Positions 63,178 to 64,000 of a stretch of DNA of 64,000 bases are shown piece by piece. Made by a program: the position numbers and the translations under genes. A model generated the notes under the pieces. That model was not told the origin of the DNA. It made no database searches and worked only from the letters and a program-made list of their open reading frames with translations. Every line of letters begins with the position of its first letter. Position 1 is the stretch's first letter. This DNA is from Mycobacterium sherrisii (GTDB lineage: Bacteria; Actinomycetota; Actinomycetes; Mycobacteriales; Mycobacteriaceae): assembly GCF_002102355.1 (NCBI RefSeq), contig NZ_LQPT01000040.1:124001-188000 (forward strand), in the 5' to 3' direction.

Positions 63178-64000
63178 CTAGGGCCGAAACGTGTTGCCGC
63201 GCAGCAGTACCAGGTCGGGTTGGCTCAATACGGACGGCCCCTTTCGGGGGTCCTCGGCGTAGCACACCAGATCGGCCGACGCGCCGTGGTCCAGGCCGGG
63301 GCGGCCCAGCCAGTCGCGGGCGTCCCAGCACGCGGCGCCCAGCGCGGCGGTGGGGCTCATCCCGATGCCCTTGAGCGCCTCGACCTCGTCGACGATGCGG
63401 CCGTGCGCGATCATCGGGCCGGCGTCACTTCCGGCGTAGATCGGCACCCCCGCCTCCGCGGCGGCCGCGATCCGACCGGGGCAGCCCGCGTACAGCTCGC
63501 GCATGTGGGCGGCGTAGGTCGGGTAGCGCGTTGCGGCGTCGGCGATGTTCGGGAAGTTCTCGACGATGTTGATCAGGGTGGGCACCAGGACCGTCTTGTG
63601 TTCGACCATCAGCGCGATGGTGTCGTCGGTGAGTCCGGTGCCGTGCTCGATGCAGTCGATCCCGGCCTTGATCAGCCCGGGCATCGCCTCGTCGCTGAAC
63701 ACGTGCGCGGTGACCCGGGCGCCGTGCGCGTGCGCGGTGTCGATCGCCTCCTTGAGCACCTCGTCGGACCACAGCGGCGCCAGATCACCGATGCTGCGGT
63801 CGATCCAGTCGCCGACGAGTTTGATCCAGCCGTCGCCGCGCTGCGCCTCCACGGCCACCGCGGCCGGCAGCTGTGACTCGTCTTCGAGTTCGACGGAAAA
63901 GCCGGCCGAGTACCGCTTGGGCCTGGCCAGGTGCTTGCCCGCGCGGATCAGGCGGGGCAGATCGTGGCGGTCGTCGAGACTTCGGGTGTCGGTCGGGGAA
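63178..64000 (-). CDS. Amidohydrolase family protein, C-terminal part (cut by window edge)
   Basis: The frame stays open to the right edge, so this is the C-terminal approximately 273 residues of an amidohydrolase (Rv2915c-like). Visible motifs are VTAHVFSDEAMPGLIKAGIDCIEHG (metal His), SDAGPMIAHG (metal Asp) and a beta-strand end PDLVLLRGNTFRP. The N-terminal HxH metal site lies outside. The apparent start at 63858 is internal. It resembles imidazolonepropionase/prolidase-type amidohydrolases; substrate unknown. Confidence 0.88.
   Translation of the reverse strand, partial: SPTDTRSLDDRHDLPRLIRAGKHLARPKRYSAGFSVELEDESQLPAAVAVEAQRGDGWIKLVGDWIDRSIGDLAPLWSDEVLKEAIDTAHAHGARVTAHVFSDEAMPGLIKAGIDCIEHGTGLTDDTIALMVEHKTVLVPTLINIVENFPNIADAATRYPTYAAHMRELYAGCPGRIAAAAEAGVPIYAGSDAGPMIAHGRIVDEVEALKGIGMSPTAALGAACWDARDWLGRPGLDHGASADLVCYAEDPRKGPSVLSQPDLVLLRGNTFRP

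Noticed and set aside
61363-63876. 837-codon plus-strand open frame opposite pknI and the amidohydrolase
   Set aside because: Composition typical of an antisense shadow and no motif; the minus strand encodes a complete kinase.

Overview
This 64 kb window is high-GC chromosomal DNA of a Mycobacterium, most likely a slow-growing nontuberculous species. Evidence: PE and PPE proteins (four genes), MPT53- and MPT63-like secreted proteins, a PknI-type kinase, many GTG starts, and a gene order from about 11.8 kb to the right end that largely follows M. tuberculosis Rv2861c to Rv2915c. Several blocks of the M. tuberculosis map are missing or replaced, and several islands are extra. The species cannot be fixed from the window alone.

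Left end (1-7.1 kb): a tightly packed plus-strand [NiFe]-hydrogenase maturation operon: hypF (cut by the window edge), a SIS-like/HypC fusion, a GmhA-like SIS protein, hypE, hypC, hypD and a DUF6390-type protein, followed by a phosphodiesterase-like gene. Most junctions overlap (ATGA or TTGA). No hydrogenase structural subunit lies in the window. The two SIS-type proteins have no assigned role in the standard Hyp pathway and are the best candidate for an undescribed function.

7.2-13.3 kb: a small exported hypothetical, a solitary PPE gene lacking the WxG motif and colliding with a convergent class I amidotransferase gene, a hydrolase-like protein, cobQ, map and a DUF1707 gene. 13.3-25.2 kb: conserved minus-strand core: penicillin-binding lipoprotein, GNAT enzyme, ispG-rip1-dxr, CcdA/MPT53 thiol-redox pair, rlmN (intact), cdsA, frr, pyrH. 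25.4-30.6 kb: stress-type genes (CsbD-like, SDR, ChaB-like) with SigF-like promoters, an OmpR-type regulator, an acyltransferase, an MPT63-like secreted protein and a MarR regulator. One intergenic region holds a striking five-unit 11-bp phased repeat.

30.6-37.7 kb: amidase, tsf-rpsB with a structured leader, an M23-family protein, xerC, a lactate 2-monooxygenase-like enzyme and a siderophore-interacting flavoprotein. 37.8-45.0 kb is an inserted accessory block: IclR regulator, PPE-PE-PPE operon, MFS transporter, class III CoA-transferase and HMG-CoA-lyase-like enzyme. The last three suggest import, CoA activation and cleavage of a branched dicarboxylic acid such as 3-hydroxy-3-methylglutarate.

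45.0-64.0 kb: dprA-comM-UPF0102, fdhD without formate dehydrogenase, an epimerase, a GAF-ANTAR regulator, rnhB-lepB-rplS, lppW, the rpsP-khpA-rimM-trmD operon, a SnoaL-like protein, a deazaflavin (F420)-dependent nitroreductase-like protein, a DD-carboxypeptidase, a TetR regulator, an N-acyl-D-amino-acid deacylase-like enzyme, pknI and a truncated amidohydrolase. The rplS and rpsP upstream regions share an identical 12-mer at a similar distance from the start codon.
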